A stretch of DNA of 62,660 bases from Seminavis robusta (lineage: Eukaryota; Bacillariophyta; Bacillariophyceae; Naviculales; Naviculaceae): the NCBI GenBank assembly GCA_903772945.1, contig CAICTM010000509.1:1-62660 (forward strand). The letters run 5' to 3'. The notes below the pieces were generated by a model that worked only from the letters and a program-made list of their open reading frames with translations, did no database searches and had not been told where the DNA came from. A program made the position numbers and the translations under genes. Below are positions 42,067 through 53,600 of the stretch, one piece after another. Numbering within the stretch: position 1 is the stretch's first letter; each line of letters starts with the position of its first letter.

Positions 42067-44636
42067 CTACTCTTTCAGGTTTGGCAGCACCGTCATAGTA
42101 GCGGATTTCTTGTGCGATGGACCAATGACGCCAAGAGTAGCATCAAAGTCCAGGGGACCTCCACTCATGAAATGAGACAGATGCGAGTGGTTGCGGCGGT
42201 GTCGTTTGGGGGTGACATGGGCAACGGCGTCGGCAAAGATGGCCATGATAGAGCCAGAACCACGAACGTCGACGACTGACTTTTGACGAACGTGACCTTT
42301 CTTGGGCTTTTTCGGGGTTGTTGTGGGGGTGGTCGGTGGGGACGCAATCACAGGATCTGACACCGTGGCAGGCGGGTTTGCAACAGCAACTGTCTTGAAC
42401 ATCATTTCCTGAAAGTCCTCGTAGCAAATCTTGTCGTCCCCATCCGTGTCAACCTCCTGAATCACTTTCTTCAGGATATAGTCGTCCATGTTGTCGTCTC
42501 CATCGGCTTCGTCGCGAAAGAAGGAGAGGACCGACTTGAAATTATCGAGGGAGATAACGCCATCTCCATCAGAGTCAAACATGGCAAAGGCGGCTTGCAA
42601 CTTGGAGTTGTCAAGCAAATTCTTTTCAAACATTGCAGCAACCACAAACTCCGAGTAGCTGATGGCGCCTAGAACAAATTAGGTGTTCACAGACAACACA
42701 CTTTGAGTGAATCTAATCTCGAACACGGATCATTGCCGAACAAGCAGAATCGAAAGGATAGAGGGTGTGCGTACCTGTTCCGGCATAGTTGATTTGTTGG
42801 AACATTTGGTCAACTTCTTCATCGGTCAACATCAACCCGTAGTAGTCGAAGTACCCAGTGATCACTTCTTCCTTGGTGAGCTTTCCATCACAGTTGGTAT
42901 CCAAGGCACGGAAAACATCATCGATTGCTTCCTTTTCCTGCTTCAGAAGCAATTGAGAGGCAATAAAGGCGCATGTCGCCTGCTTCAGCTTGGAGGTCGA
43001 GTTGAAGTTCTTCAAGTTATTCTGGGTGCGACAAAAATGAACACGGTCGGCTAATAAGCTTTGTATGTGTGTGCGCAAGGTTTCAGGGCAAACAACCAAC
43101 CAACCAACCTACCAGATAGGCCCTCGTCGTATCGGAAGCTCGTTTCTTGAATGAAGACGCAACACTCTCGCGAGTGTTTCGCAACCAGGGATGCTGTAGG
43201 GCCTCTTCGGCAGTGGGACGTTCCTGAGGGTCATATGCCAGCAGAAGATCAACAAAGTCCATCGCATCATCCGACACAGCATCCCACACCCGCCCCTTGA
43301 ACTTGAAGTCGCCCTTCATGATAGCTCTTTCTATGTCTTCATCGGTTGCTCCGTCAAAGGGGGGAGTCCCAGATAGCAAAACGAATGCAATGACACCGCA
43401 GGACCTACAGAAGCAGAAGAGTAGCGGTTGAGAGAGCCAAACAGCAACTGGAATTTCACCGAGAAGGAGTTGGCGGGGCCTTACCAGACGTCACACTTGG
43501 CCCCATAGCGTTGGCGCAAGACTTCTGGAGCCATGTAGTCTGCAACGAGATAAAGAAGTTCCAACAAACCACACGGTGAGGACACTTTCAACCTCTCGAA
43601 AGACCACAGCTCGCGGCTCCAAGCGTTTCGCTTACAGACTGTGCCCACGCTGTCACGCAAGTTGTTGTCTCCTTCGTTCCAAGCCGCTGACAGACCAAAA
43701 TCAATCACTTTCATGTCGTCCATTTCCATGTTTTCCTCTGAGGTTAAGCGTGAATTTGGAGTTCGTGAAATAAGTTATGACAATGTTAGCACCATCAATT
43801 CATGTAGCCAATTTGATCGCCGGAAACCTTTTCCTACATACCCAAGAGAATGTTCTTCGAATTTCAGTTGTGTTAGCACTTTCAATAGTCAATTGATCGG
43901 CGCAAACAATTTCCTACATACCTCGGGTTTCAAGTCGCGATGGACCAACCCCTGCTTGTGAATATAGTTGACGCAACCCAACAGTTGATTGATTAGCTCG
44001 GCGGCATCCTTCTCCGTGAATTTTGTCCTCTTAATAATCTCATCAAAGAGATCTCCTCCCTAAACACTCGAGAATGGTTGCACCCATGTGAGATTATGAA
44101 CACCAGAATTTCAATATTGGTGACAGTTTCCTTCGTTCCATACCTTATAGATATCAGTCACTGGCGTGGCGAGATTTCAGGTGGGGGCATAACAGAACGT
44201 GTGAGAAAGTTTGGCCACGCTTCATTAAACTGAATACTGAGGCACAGCGTTTGCATATATATATTTTCCACTTACCAATGTAGAAGTATGCTTCATCTTG
44301 GTAAAGATTGTACATCTTGAGGATATTGGGATGATCCAACTTTCGGACAACATCAAACTCGTGCAGGACGGCCAAATTGCCGGGATCATCCTTCCTCGGC
44401 AACTTGGTGATCACTTTCACGGCTCTTTCAGCACCAGACTTTTTGTGTTTCCCGAGGTAGACTTCACCAAATCCTCCCGATCCCAACATGTCTCCAATGG
44501 CGTACTCTGACAGCAGTTTTCCCATTTGTTTCGTCACAAACCGTTGGGCATTGAACTTGATGGAGTTTCCCTTCTTGATCTGTTCATTGCCAACCTCCTC
44601 TGGTTGACGAGGACGATTCATAACACGAGCCAACAT
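42067..44636 (-). CDS. Calcium-dependent protein kinase paralogue, 9 exons with microexons
   Basis: Exons: 44636-44276, 44160-44144 (17 nt), 44059-43922, 43854-43842 (13 nt), 43737-43636, 43539-43485, 43404-43113, 43021-42775, 42668-42067. Phases agree throughout and give 608 residues. Kinase motifs: [92 protein letters not shown]-hands: [12 protein letters not shown], degenerate [37 protein letters not shown]-terminal tail with [12 protein letters not shown]. The exon coding GGDLFDE...LKPE is exactly 138 nt in both paralogues. Ca2+-regulated Ser/Thr kinase. Confidence 0.88.
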
Positions 44637-45810
44637 GATGATTCTTCTGATTCACCTCGAAACAATGCGTTTCCAATGGGATGAATGGTACAAGTGCAAA
44701 CTCTGAAGGAAGAAATCAAGTTAAACCTGGGATGGCGACGCTGGTTCAGATGAAGAGGAACACTTGTTTGTTGGAATGGTTCACAAGGGAATATCTGCAA
44801 GCGGAATCTGAGGATTGGTGAGCCGAAAAATGAAGGCGAAATAGGGTAATAACAGAGCAGAGGATTGGTTGAATGAATGCCTTCTTCCAATATTCCCCGC
44901 GGAGTGTTCCCCCAAATGTTATTAGTTAGCATGAATGAATTTTGGATAACGTATCTTAACTAAAAATGGAATTTAACTGAAACACCTAAGAGTAAAGTAA
45001 CTAATTCAAAATGTGACTTTTAAAAGCTTTTAATACTGTATGATCTCATTGATAGTTACCTATTATTTTGCCACTACTTTGCCAATGGACAGCTCACTGG
45101 ACAAACCGTTCCGTGAAAAAGCAAGTTATCAACGACCTCTTCCCTTGCTTGCTTTTGAAAAAAAGACCGTGGCGCCAGCAAACTTGGAACCGTACTAACT
45201 ACATGTAGTAGGTCTCTGCAGAAAAGGTGCGTGTTGTCGTCTTGGCTCGACCCGATGCGACTGACTGGGTCGGGAAAAGACGTGCAGTCCAAGAATGAGG
45301 AATATCTTGGGATGAGTACGATGTTGGTTACGGTACTAGTACTACAGAGTGAAGAACCGGGGTGAGTTGGATTCAAGTGTGTGTGTATCAGACTGTGGTG
45401 TTCACATAGCGTTGGTCCAGGCTCGAATTATGCTGGCTATGTCCAGGTGTGGGTCCTTGTGCGGGGTCTTTGTGATGGTTGTAATGAATGGCCAGACTTT
45501 GGTGCTGGCACCGGGCTGACTCGGTGTACGCACGGTAGGTGCTGATGATGTGAAGGCGTCGTCTCAAGTCTAGCCGAAGTCAATAGGAGTAATCCTGATG
45601 TCGCGACCTAGGTGCTACTATGCCCCACTTCCTCCATGTGCTGCTTGGTCCTCAGGATGGATCAACTTCAAACTTAGATCCAGCAAGGAATAGGCTTGGT
45701 GTTGTGCGTTGCTTTGAGACGAGATTTTGGCTGAAATTCGCTCTTCTTCAGGCTTAGCTAGATCTGTCGAATGGCTGGCTTGAAGCCGGTGACAGATACT
45801 GTACATGCGT
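44637..45810. other. Intergenic
   Basis: No gene seen; 5' flank of the CDPK paralogue on the left. Confidence 0.5.
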
Positions 45811-45893
45811 TGTGGGTTCGCTCTGAGGATGGGTCAGACTTAGGTCCTGGTGTGGTAGTTTCTGATGACGGGCGGCACATGGCTTGGAGGCCA

Positions 45894-46298
45894 GGACCGT
45901 CCGACGGTTTTCGCTCAGGTTTTAAAAAAACTCAAAATTTTGCAGTTGAAACATTCCCTTAAACATTCCCTTAAAACATTCCCTTAAATCCTTAACATTC
46001 CCTTAACATTCCCTTAAATCAACATTCCCTTAACAACATTCCCTTAACGCTTCGAAACATTCCTCTAAGCCTTCATGTAAACCCAATAGAACATTCCCTT
46101 AAAAAAATGAACATTCCCTTAAATAAACATTCCCTTTAACATTCCCTTAAATAAACATTCCCTTAAAACATTCCCTTAAATCCTCAACATTCCCTTAACA
46201 TTCCCTTAAAGCTTCAACATTCCCTTAACATTCCCTTAACCAGAACCACGATTTGAGCAGTTTTTAAAAACCTGAGCAAAAACCGTCGGACGGTCCAG
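45894..46298. mobile_element. MITE-like foldback element with internal AACATTCCCTTAA array
   Basis: About 36-bp terminal inverted repeats: GGACCGTCCGACGG.TTTCGC... at 45,894-45,929 and its reverse complement at 46,261-46,296 (one or two mismatches). The interior (about 45,948-46,240) is almost only repeats of AACATTCCCTTAA. No ORF. A 3-bp CAG direct repeat at both edges (45,892-45,894; 46,296-46,298) could be the target duplication. Non-autonomous; the parent transposase is not in the window. Confidence 0.7.
45948..46240. repeat. AACATTCCCTTAA minisatellite
   Basis: About 20 copies of ACATTCCCTTAA with variable 0-8 bp linkers (TCCTT, AAATC, GCTTC). It fills the foldback element. Confidence 0.9.
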
Positions 46299-46734
46299 GT
46301 GTCCTCGTTGCACAATTACCGGAGGAAGTAGTTATATGATTACTAAATTTGGCGTTTGTTGGGGAGCCATTTATTAGTATTCCCCTTGAGCCCTAAGTAG
46401 CAAGGCCATGATGCTCGGTCTGAGGATGGGTCAGACTTATTGCGTCCTGGTGTGGCGACATGTGTTGCTTCAGATGAGTGTTTGGTTGGCATTGGTTCTT
46501 CAGCCAGGTGTAGGATGTAAGGAGAATAAGCAATCTCGTAATGGTTACGGTACACCAGCATGCATTGGGGTCGGTCTAGCTAGCTCTAGACTGCAGCCAG
46601 TGACTTACTAGTAGGAGTTCGCCTTTGCAGCCGAAACCAGGGAGAGCGCCATGGATCCATCCCCCTCCACAGGGTTACCCACGAAAAAGTCTCTTTTCGG
46701 AAAGCTAGTGTTCTTGAGACATTCGAGAATTAGA

Positions 46735-47012
46735 GAATTATATGCAGTAATTTAAATAATGAGACATTGTGAGACATTGTTAAAATTCGTGAGACATGAG
46801 ACATTAATATGAGACATTGTGAGACATGGATTGACTTAAAGATAAGACAGACACTTTCTTGTGATGACCCAGAAAAGCCTTTGTAAATAAATGAGACATG
46901 AGACAGAAGGCTTCTCGCAAAATGAGACATTGTGAGACATGAGACATAAACAATAGACATTGTACCACAAAATGAGACATTGTGAGACTTAGAGCATAAT
47001 ATTATATCCATG
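46735..47012. repeat. GAGACATTGTGAGACAT minisatellite
   Basis: About 18 copies of (A)TGAGACATTG or TGAGACAT with AT-rich gaps; the last copy near 47,010 is inverted (CATGTCTCA). Noncoding. Same style as the AACATTCCCTTAA array 500 bp away, but with no clear terminal inverted repeats. Confidence 0.85.
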
Positions 47013-47957
47013 TCTCACTATTTATAAATCCAAATCTTGGGGAACTCGGACAAATCCGCGGGTAACCCAGGATCTTCGACCAGCCGACCACCCATGATCA
47101 AGCATGCAAGCACGAGGAAGCGAGAGGCGAACCGAGGGCGCTCGGGCTGTGACTAGGTCTACGACAACCGTGCCTGTTTCAGGAGGCTACCGGTACCTTA
47201 CTGTACTCCTTCCAAGCTACAGAGCGAGTACCAGGTAAAAGTACAGTGTTGCACTGTACTGCACAGCTGTTGACCGATTATTTGGGGATGAAAAGCTCCT
47301 TCGTAACCGGTGAAAGCCATATTGGAGCACTCAGAGCTTAGAGGCAAACGAGACTGGTGAAGGTGCGGTCATTCAATGAGGACCAAAATTGTCCATGAAG
47401 AACACAGATTTCTAACTGAGACTATTGTAAGAAGTACTGGACACTGATTTGGAGGTCGCGGTCGACTCAAAGGACTTAGATAATTTGATTTGGGTCGTAG
47501 TTGCAGCTGTAATGGTACCGTACTACTAGTAGTACGTCGTACGGGTGGATACTGGTATCAACGACATAGTCTTCTTACCGTCCACCATGATGTTTGCGAG
47601 AGAGGTTCCTGGTTGGCCCCAAAGAGGAAAGATGCAAAAGACACAAACCACAAAACGAAAACCAACAAAGGCCCAAGCCTTTGTTGAATTCCCTCGGCTC
47701 ACATCAATCCAGGATAGGCAACCACACCGGTCGCTACCCTCCGATTATCTCTTGACGAGCAAGGGAGCATTGATTTGCTGTGTTGGCTGTTGGCTGTTGG
47801 CTGGGTTACCACCGTTGGGCTATCTATCTCAGCGGTCCTTTCGGGGAGGAATAAAACCGTTCTGATCTCCCTCCCATCTATGTCCTCAGATAACTAATTG
47901 TGCGCATCGATCCTCAGATAAACAACTGATACAGCACATAAACAACTGATACAGCAC
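47013..47957. other. Intergenic upstream of kinase gene
   Basis: No gene seen. Contains two copies of GATAAACAACTGATACAGCACAT-like sequence just before the kinase start (47,919-47,958). Confidence 0.5.
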
Positions 47958-50165
47958 ATGAAGAAGTTCCTGTCAGGCCCCGAAGCGACACCTCGCACTA
48001 GCAATGAGTCCATGGCTTCGTCAGACTCTGATCCGATTGGCTCTGGCAGCACGCAACAAAAGTTCCCTTTGAACCTGAGCCGAAGAGGCCGGCCCAGAAG
48101 AACCAAGTCAGCTGACTATGTGGGCGAAGATCCATTGAGCAATCTGAATGGCCACTCGAGCCACCACGGTGGCAACTATATGACCCTCAAAATGTGCAAA
48201 CTCTGTACGAAAAAGCCTCTGAGGATCACTGCCAAGGACGTTCATGGCGCTGCCGAGGCCCACAATTTGGGTGATAATGGATTGATTGAATTGATCCATT
48301 CCATCCGCAATCAAAAGATATATGCTCACTGTGGAGGAGAAGAGTCTGTGGAACTCGAGCAAGCAGATGATATTGTGGCACGGGCCATTGAAAAAACAAA
48401 GGCAATGCATACCGAACGAGAGGCCAATTTCACGCCCAGTGACATGTCCATTTACAGAGCCAATTTAGCAGCCATGGGAAAATTTGAATGGGACGAACTC
48501 AAAATAGGAGCTCTGCTAGGTGTGGGAGGGTTTTCCAATGTCTCGGAACTCGCAGGATTCCGAATGGCAGATGGGGTGCCGGCCCGTCGTTCTGTTGGTT
48601 CTGACGATGGACTCCCCAAAACAACGGTATTGCACATGCCCGATACCAGTGTCAACGAGTACGGAGGCGCCTACACCAAAAAGGAACTGGTCGCTCGCAA
48701 GTTTTTGGCCAAACATGCCATACGGGCAACCCCCGCGTTGACATCGTCCACCTCCAGTCTGCCCAAAGGATCTTCCCATTCAATGACATCATCCACTCGA
48801 ACTCTAGACAGCAAGGGCGAAACCATCTCGTATCGGTACGCCCTCAAGCATCTCCGGCCCGGATTGAAAGACGTTTACGACAAACGAACCTTCAATTGTG
48901 CTGCGGTCGATCTCGTTTGGGAAGCACAGTTTCTTCTATCGGTACAGCATCCCAACATTATCAAACTGAGAGGATTTGCTGCCGCAGGACCATCCGGCTA
49001 TCGCAGTGGCAAACACAATGGATACTTTTTGATCCTGGATCAGTTGCCAGAAACAATGGAGCAAAAACTAATAGCGTGGAGAAAGCGAGTCAAAAAGTAC
49101 AAGGCTGTCAAGAACAGTCTTGTCTCGAAAATGATCTTGAAAAAGAACAGAGAGACGGCCAGTAGCAAGCTCGATGAGCTGCTTGAAGAGCGATATGCCG
49201 TGGCCTATGAAATTTGTGGTGCCATGGAGTATCTTCATGAAAGACGCATGGTCGCTCGCGATTTAAAGATTTCCAATATTGGTTTTGATGTACGGGGCGA
49301 TGTCAAATTGTTTGATTTTGGATTGAGCCGGTGGTTGCCGACCAGTTTGTTGCGAGACTCTATCAAGACCCGAGAGGCGGTCTTGGAAGAAGCCTTTCAC
49401 ATGTCGAGTGTTGGAACCAGAATGTACATGGCGCCTGAAGTCATTCTACGTCAGCCCTACAGTACCCGAGCCGATGTGTACAGTTTTGGAATTCTGCTCT
49501 GGGAAATGCTGGCCTTGGCAGATCCCACGACATGGTGTCTCTGCGATGATAGCAAAGAAGCTGTGGAAAAGGCAGCACCCAAAATGCCAGACCAAATGCC
49601 GCTCTGTCCGTGCTGGCCAGAGCCACTTCAAGACACCATGAAAAGTTGTCTAGCTGTTCACCCCAACAAACGACCCTCCTTCACAGCGATTCGAAAAGTA
49701 TTTCGAGAAGAATTGCACGTTGCTGTGAGGGACGACGACGAAAATATCGATTCGACCCGCTATTCTCGTCAGGCATCCATCAATGATTCCGAACGTCCAG
49801 AGTTTTATGACGATGATCAGATCGCTAGCACGCGCAGTACCGGACTTCCATTGCCCGACGTTTCGGATTTGAAATATGCCAGTGACGATGATCTCCCCAG
49901 CAGCCGTGCGCTGGGTGTAGGGACGGACACTGATGACGAGGAAGAAGGAAGAGATCAGTTGATGGATTTGTCCAGCAAAATGGAAGACTGCGTGGGATCG
50001 CCGCAGGAGCGACGTCGTTCTACTCACGTCCTCAATTTCCAAGACTTGTCATGGTTGTCGTCGAACAATTCGTTCAACACGAGCTTCACTGGCAGCGACA
50101 AAGCCGGAGCTGCTGGTGAAAGGGTAATCGTTGAAGAATCTCAAGTGCAGCGATCCAGTGGATAA
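47958..50165 (+). CDS. TKL-like protein kinase with HRD-to-ARD change
   Basis: 735 residues, single exon. The N-terminal 170 residues are variable, with a Cys pair (MCKLCTKKPLRI) and an acidic helix. Kinase domain from about residue 178: FEWDELKIGALLGVGGFSNV (Gly loop near 188), a long Ser-rich insert, then YRYALKHLRPG (catalytic Lys about 296), HPNIIKLRGF, EYLHERRMVARDLKISNIGF (ARD replaces HRD; Asp, Lys and Asn kept, about 433), LFDFGLSRW (about 453), GTRMYMAPEVI (about 492), ADVYSFGILLWEMLA. The C-terminal 150 residues are acidic/Ser-rich. The catalytic Lys, Asp and DFG are all present, so it is probably active. Closest to TKL/RAF-like kinases by VYSFGILLWEM; substrate unknown. Confidence 0.87.
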   Translation: MKKFLSGPEATPRTSNESMASSDSDPIGSGSTQQKFPLNLSRRGRPRRTKSADYVGEDPLSNLNGHSSHHGGNYMTLKMCKLCTKKPLRITAKDVHGAAEAHNLGDNGLIELIHSIRNQKIYAHCGGEESVELEQADDIVARAIEKTKAMHTEREANFTPSDMSIYRANLAAMGKFEWDELKIGALLGVGGFSNVSELAGFRMADGVPARRSVGSDDGLPKTTVLHMPDTSVNEYGGAYTKKELVARKFLAKHAIRATPALTSSTSSLPKGSSHSMTSSTRTLDSKGETISYRYALKHLRPGLKDVYDKRTFNCAAVDLVWEAQFLLSVQHPNIIKLRGFAAAGPSGYRSGKHNGYFLILDQLPETMEQKLIAWRKRVKKYKAVKNSLVSKMILKKNRETASSKLDELLEERYAVAYEICGAMEYLHERRMVARDLKISNIGFDVRGDVKLFDFGLSRWLPTSLLRDSIKTREAVLEEAFHMSSVGTRMYMAPEVILRQPYSTRADVYSFGILLWEMLALADPTTWCLCDDSKEAVEKAAPKMPDQMPLCPCWPEPLQDTMKSCLAVHPNKRPSFTAIRKVFREELHVAVRDDDENIDSTRYSRQASINDSERPEFYDDDQIASTRSTGLPLPDVSDLKYASDDDLPSSRALGVGTDTDDEEEGRDQLMDLSSKMEDCVGSPQERRRSTHVLNFQDLSWLSSNNSFNTSFTGSDKAGAAGERVIVEESQVQRSSG

Positions 50166-50753
50166 CTACATGTATCATGGGGGCCTGAAACAATGCTGTC
50201 GAGCGAGAAAGTGCCATGTGTTTTCAAAGCAATAAGTCGCCCTTCAGAGAGCCACCAGTTTTGATACATGAAACGAAAAGACGTCCCAAAGTTAGCAGCT
50301 GCGTTCTCTTTTATCAGAAGCCTTGCCCTCTGAGCATTATACCGGGATGGCATTGCAATCTAGCGCGGAAGGCGAAGCTGCCACGACGACAATTCTTTAG
50401 TTTGGCTTCATGCCTGAGCCCAACCTCTTTGTTTCGTCTGGACTTTGGGGTTGAAATATTGGTTCCCTGGTCATAATACTTGCTTGGGTTGTGTTCCTCA
50501 AGACTCTTCTCCCTTGCTTACTAATATGATTAGTAGCCCGATCTAAATGATCACCGGCAAAACTGTTATTGTATGGAATGTTTACACGTTCTAGTTTTTT
50601 TTAAATTACTTCTGTGACAACGAGGTGCCCTTTTAAATAACCAGCAGGGCTAACAGTCACAGTTTTTGGAAAGATATGAAGGTAAGATGAAAAGGATTTC
50701 TTTTTGATTCGATTCTTGAAATAAACTAAGGAGGCATTGAGTTTCCTTTGCGA
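50166..50753. other. Intergenic between convergent genes
   Basis: No gene seen. Confidence 0.6.
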
Positions 50754-52138
50754 TTATAACCAACGTTCACTCATGACACACGATTCATTGTCGGTCGTAT
50801 CCACGTCCACGTGCCCCTTCAACAACTTCTTGTCACTGCTCGAGGTGCGGTTGCGGCCAAGAACAAGACAGACCGCGACGAGCGCAGCTGCTGAAGCAAA
50901 CAAAGACACTCCCAAAGCGGCAACCACCATCACGATCATTGGGAGATCGGCCTGTCTTGATTCAATGTACACGGTGCGCTCGGTCTCTTCTTCGTCCCCA
51001 TCTACCGGAATATCATGACGACCGCCAATCGTGAATGCAAGATTAATCGGTATCTCGTCTTCGGAATCTTCTTGGCTGGAGTTCTCCGCGAGAAACCTGC
51101 CGCCGCCTGTTGATAGGATGCAATTTCCCGTGCCGATGACTGTGCTTGTTGGTCCTAGATAAAAGTCAGCCTTGAGCACAGTGTTGAACTTGAAATAGGA
51201 ACCATCATTTGCCTCAATCTCAGTCAGACTGCTTGCAATGCCTCCTGAGAAGGCAATCTGCGTCACACTTTCATCAGATGTTGCGAACTGAAAGGAATCA
51301 ACTGATGCTATCGAGACTAGTGCGTCAGATGATGTTATGCAGACCGAAACAACTTCACCTTGGCTTGAGGGAACATTACAGATCTCTGCAGACAATCCAA
51401 ACGATGAAGTGAACTCTCGCGTCACAGGGGCAGCTCTGGTAGGTTCAAAACTAGTCAGGGTGATTGATCCATCTTGTTGTTCGATGAATCGAATCTCGAT
51501 CTCCACAAAATTTCCTTCTGCATCCGCATTGGACAAGAAGAAATACACACAGAATTGGGTAACAGAGCCTCGGTCAATAGTGTCTTTGTGGATGTCTGTG
51601 TTGCCTGCAATAGTTCCCTTGTCAACAGAGATGCTCAGGTGCGATTCTGTTTCTCCAATTGTGGGGGTGACCGTCAAACCAGTGGTGGGAAGTGCCTGCT
51701 GAATACCACCTGAAGTTTTACAAGTCCCCCCAGTAAGACCAGTGGAGGGGTCAAAGTTTGGGTCTCCATAGATCCTGTAACTGGCCACTCCACCAGTTCC
51801 ATGTGTAAAATCCAGGTGGGCCACTCTTTCATCATCGTCCGTATCCTCCTGAAGACTGATTTCCCAGTCCTCGGCAAGGCCCAGCTTCCGCCTCTGAACC
51901 AATGAATACATAGGAGGGATTAGCAGTAGCGAGATAATCCGTGCAATTCCTGGCATGGAACTCACCTCCAACTTGGAAGCCCAACCTGAGGATTATAGAA
52001 AATACGGCATTCCAAATGAGCTACCCGTTGATATTGCTTCATGCATGCGCCCACAATGTACTTACCTGCACCGGCGAAGATATGCAATGGCAGCTGAAGC
52101 AAAAGAATAGCGACGGACAGAAGAAGGCGTTGCATCAT
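50754..52138 (-). CDS. Type I membrane surface protein, paralogue of the gene at 53,601 (3 exons)
   Basis: Exons 52138-52066 (signal peptide MMQRLLLSVAILLLQLPLH), a 20-nt microexon 51985-51966, and 51893-50754; 410 residues. The microexon is needed: it sits between a cctcag acceptor and a gtgagt donor and corrects phase 1 to phase 0, giving AGWASKLERRKLGLAEDWEI. The ectodomain (about 30-330) contains ASYRIYGDPNF, GGTCKTSGGIQ and SVTQFCVYFFL, matching LEIYTATASP, VETCKTNGGA and TVKFCLLFGL in the paralogue. One C-terminal TM (LPMIVMVVAALGVSLFASAA) is followed by a 40-residue cytosolic tail. No known domain recognised; predicted surface or secretory-pathway protein. Confidence 0.8.
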
Positions 52139-53600
52139 GGTTGATTTTTTTTGTAGCTGAAGGACGCGTATGAGCCAATGAAGCTCCTCGTTATTATCGG
52201 TGAGATGGTGTGTGAATGAAAGAACCTTGTTGCAGGTCAGATCGTTCTAGTTGGCTGTCGGGCTCGCATAATGGTGGTTTGTTGGTTGCGAGTGATATCG
52301 CCTTGGATCCCCCCAAGTTCGTTTTGTAGGATCCAGATTTCATTTTAGCATTCTCACTTTTTGCTGCATTTTATAATAAGACTAGCTAGTAGCGGATGCA
52401 CGCCCGAAAGCTCTGCGATCGCGCTCAGCCACCTTTTCGCTGTTGAGTTTAATGATGAGATGAGCCGTGGTTGTCACGGTCTTGACGTCTTGACACCTCT
52501 TTCAAATCTCAGATGGCCTATCTTAGGATTATCAAAGACCCGAGTTCTCTTGTAGCGGTACGGTACGGTACGGTACGGTATGTAAACTGCATGGTTAACA
52601 GTCTAGCGATCTTCGTTGAGAAGCCGAATGGTGAGATACGAAGGATCTTTCCGTCAACCATGGATCTTTGAGCTTTTGGCAACTCCGATCTACTACCGGT
52701 AGCTAGTACTCGAGTATTCGTTTTGCCTGTTCAAGGTATACCTCTACTAAAATTTCTATAGTCCCCATAAGTGTACTTCACCTGTTTCAGCTCGAGAATG
52801 AAAACTTTGACCACTCAAGAAGGACTGAATCCTTTAGAAGAGCTAGAAATCAGCAGGTATAGTGATACCGGTACCGTACGGTACCACTCGCTCAGCTGTA
52901 CATTTGGGTGGGTGGTGTCAGGTGGGAGTGCTATTATTAGCAAACAGAACGCTTTTTGGAGTATGGCAAAGATAGAGCAAGTTGTTTCCATAGCAATCCA
53001 AAATGGGTTCACGCTGATTCACGCATATGAACCGGTTTGCAGTATGGCAAAGAGAGATCACGTCGTAGCCAAAGCAATCAAACAAGCGTGGCCTTGACAA
53101 AGTGCAGCGCTGAGATGCACGCGGATAATCGTGAATAAAGAATTCTATGGCTACCGGTAGACCGGGAGAAGAGAGAGTTGATTCGATTCTCGTGGGTTGC
53201 ATGATGTTCGCTATACAAGTGTTGCTAGGTGTGCCAAGGCCGGCAGAAGAGGAAGTTGATTCGATTCTCGTGGGTTGGATGATGTGCCCTATACGTACAA
53301 GTGTTGGTAGGTGCCAGGCAACCGAGCCTCGGATGCTCGAGGTATTGCTGATGGGAAGCCTTCGATCACTTCGCTTCACGGTGTAGAGATCCGTTCAATC
53401 TGGTAGTCTATTCTATGCCGTAATGCTTCGTAGCACGCTCCGTTCACTCTGGTAGAATAGCTGACGGCAAAGAGGATTCGATTCTTGAGCTTTGGGATCA
53501 ATTTGAGAGCCCAGGTCTGGATCAGTTTCCCTTCTCATAAAATCCACTTCGCAGCACTCAAAAAGCAAACAACTCGAAACCAATTCCGCTGAAAGCCAAA
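52139..53600. other. Intergenic between divergent paralogues, with small tandem repeats
   Basis: No gene supported. Holds CGGTA pentamers (52,556-52,580) and two duplicated blocks at 52,955-53,095 and 53,157-53,320. Confidence 0.55.
52955..53320. repeat. Two small tandem duplications
   Basis: Block 1: AGTATGGCAAAGA-GAG..GT..CCA.AGCAATC.AA occurs twice (about 52,960 and 53,040). Block 2: AG.AGTTGATTCGATTCTCGT followed by GGGTTG.ATGATGT and ACAAGTGTTG occurs twice (about 53,165 and 53,245). Each unit is about 80 bp. Noncoding as far as can be seen. Confidence 0.7.

Larger units (their letters stand above)
45819..46475. repeat. Direct repeat pair flanking the foldback element
   Basis: CTGAGGATGGGTCAGACTTA plus TCCTGGTGTGG and a following TCTGATGA/CAGATGA word occur at about 45,819-45,872 and again at about 46,420-46,475. 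The foldback element sits between the two copies. Confidence 0.7.

Noticed and set aside
45948..46240. CRISPR-like spaced repeats
   Set aside because: Repeats are 12-13 bp with tiny variable gaps, in a eukaryotic genome and inside a foldback element.
52066..52138. Direct splice of the signal-peptide exon to 51893
   Set aside because: Phase does not match; the 20-nt microexon at 51985-51966 with consensus splice sites fixes it.
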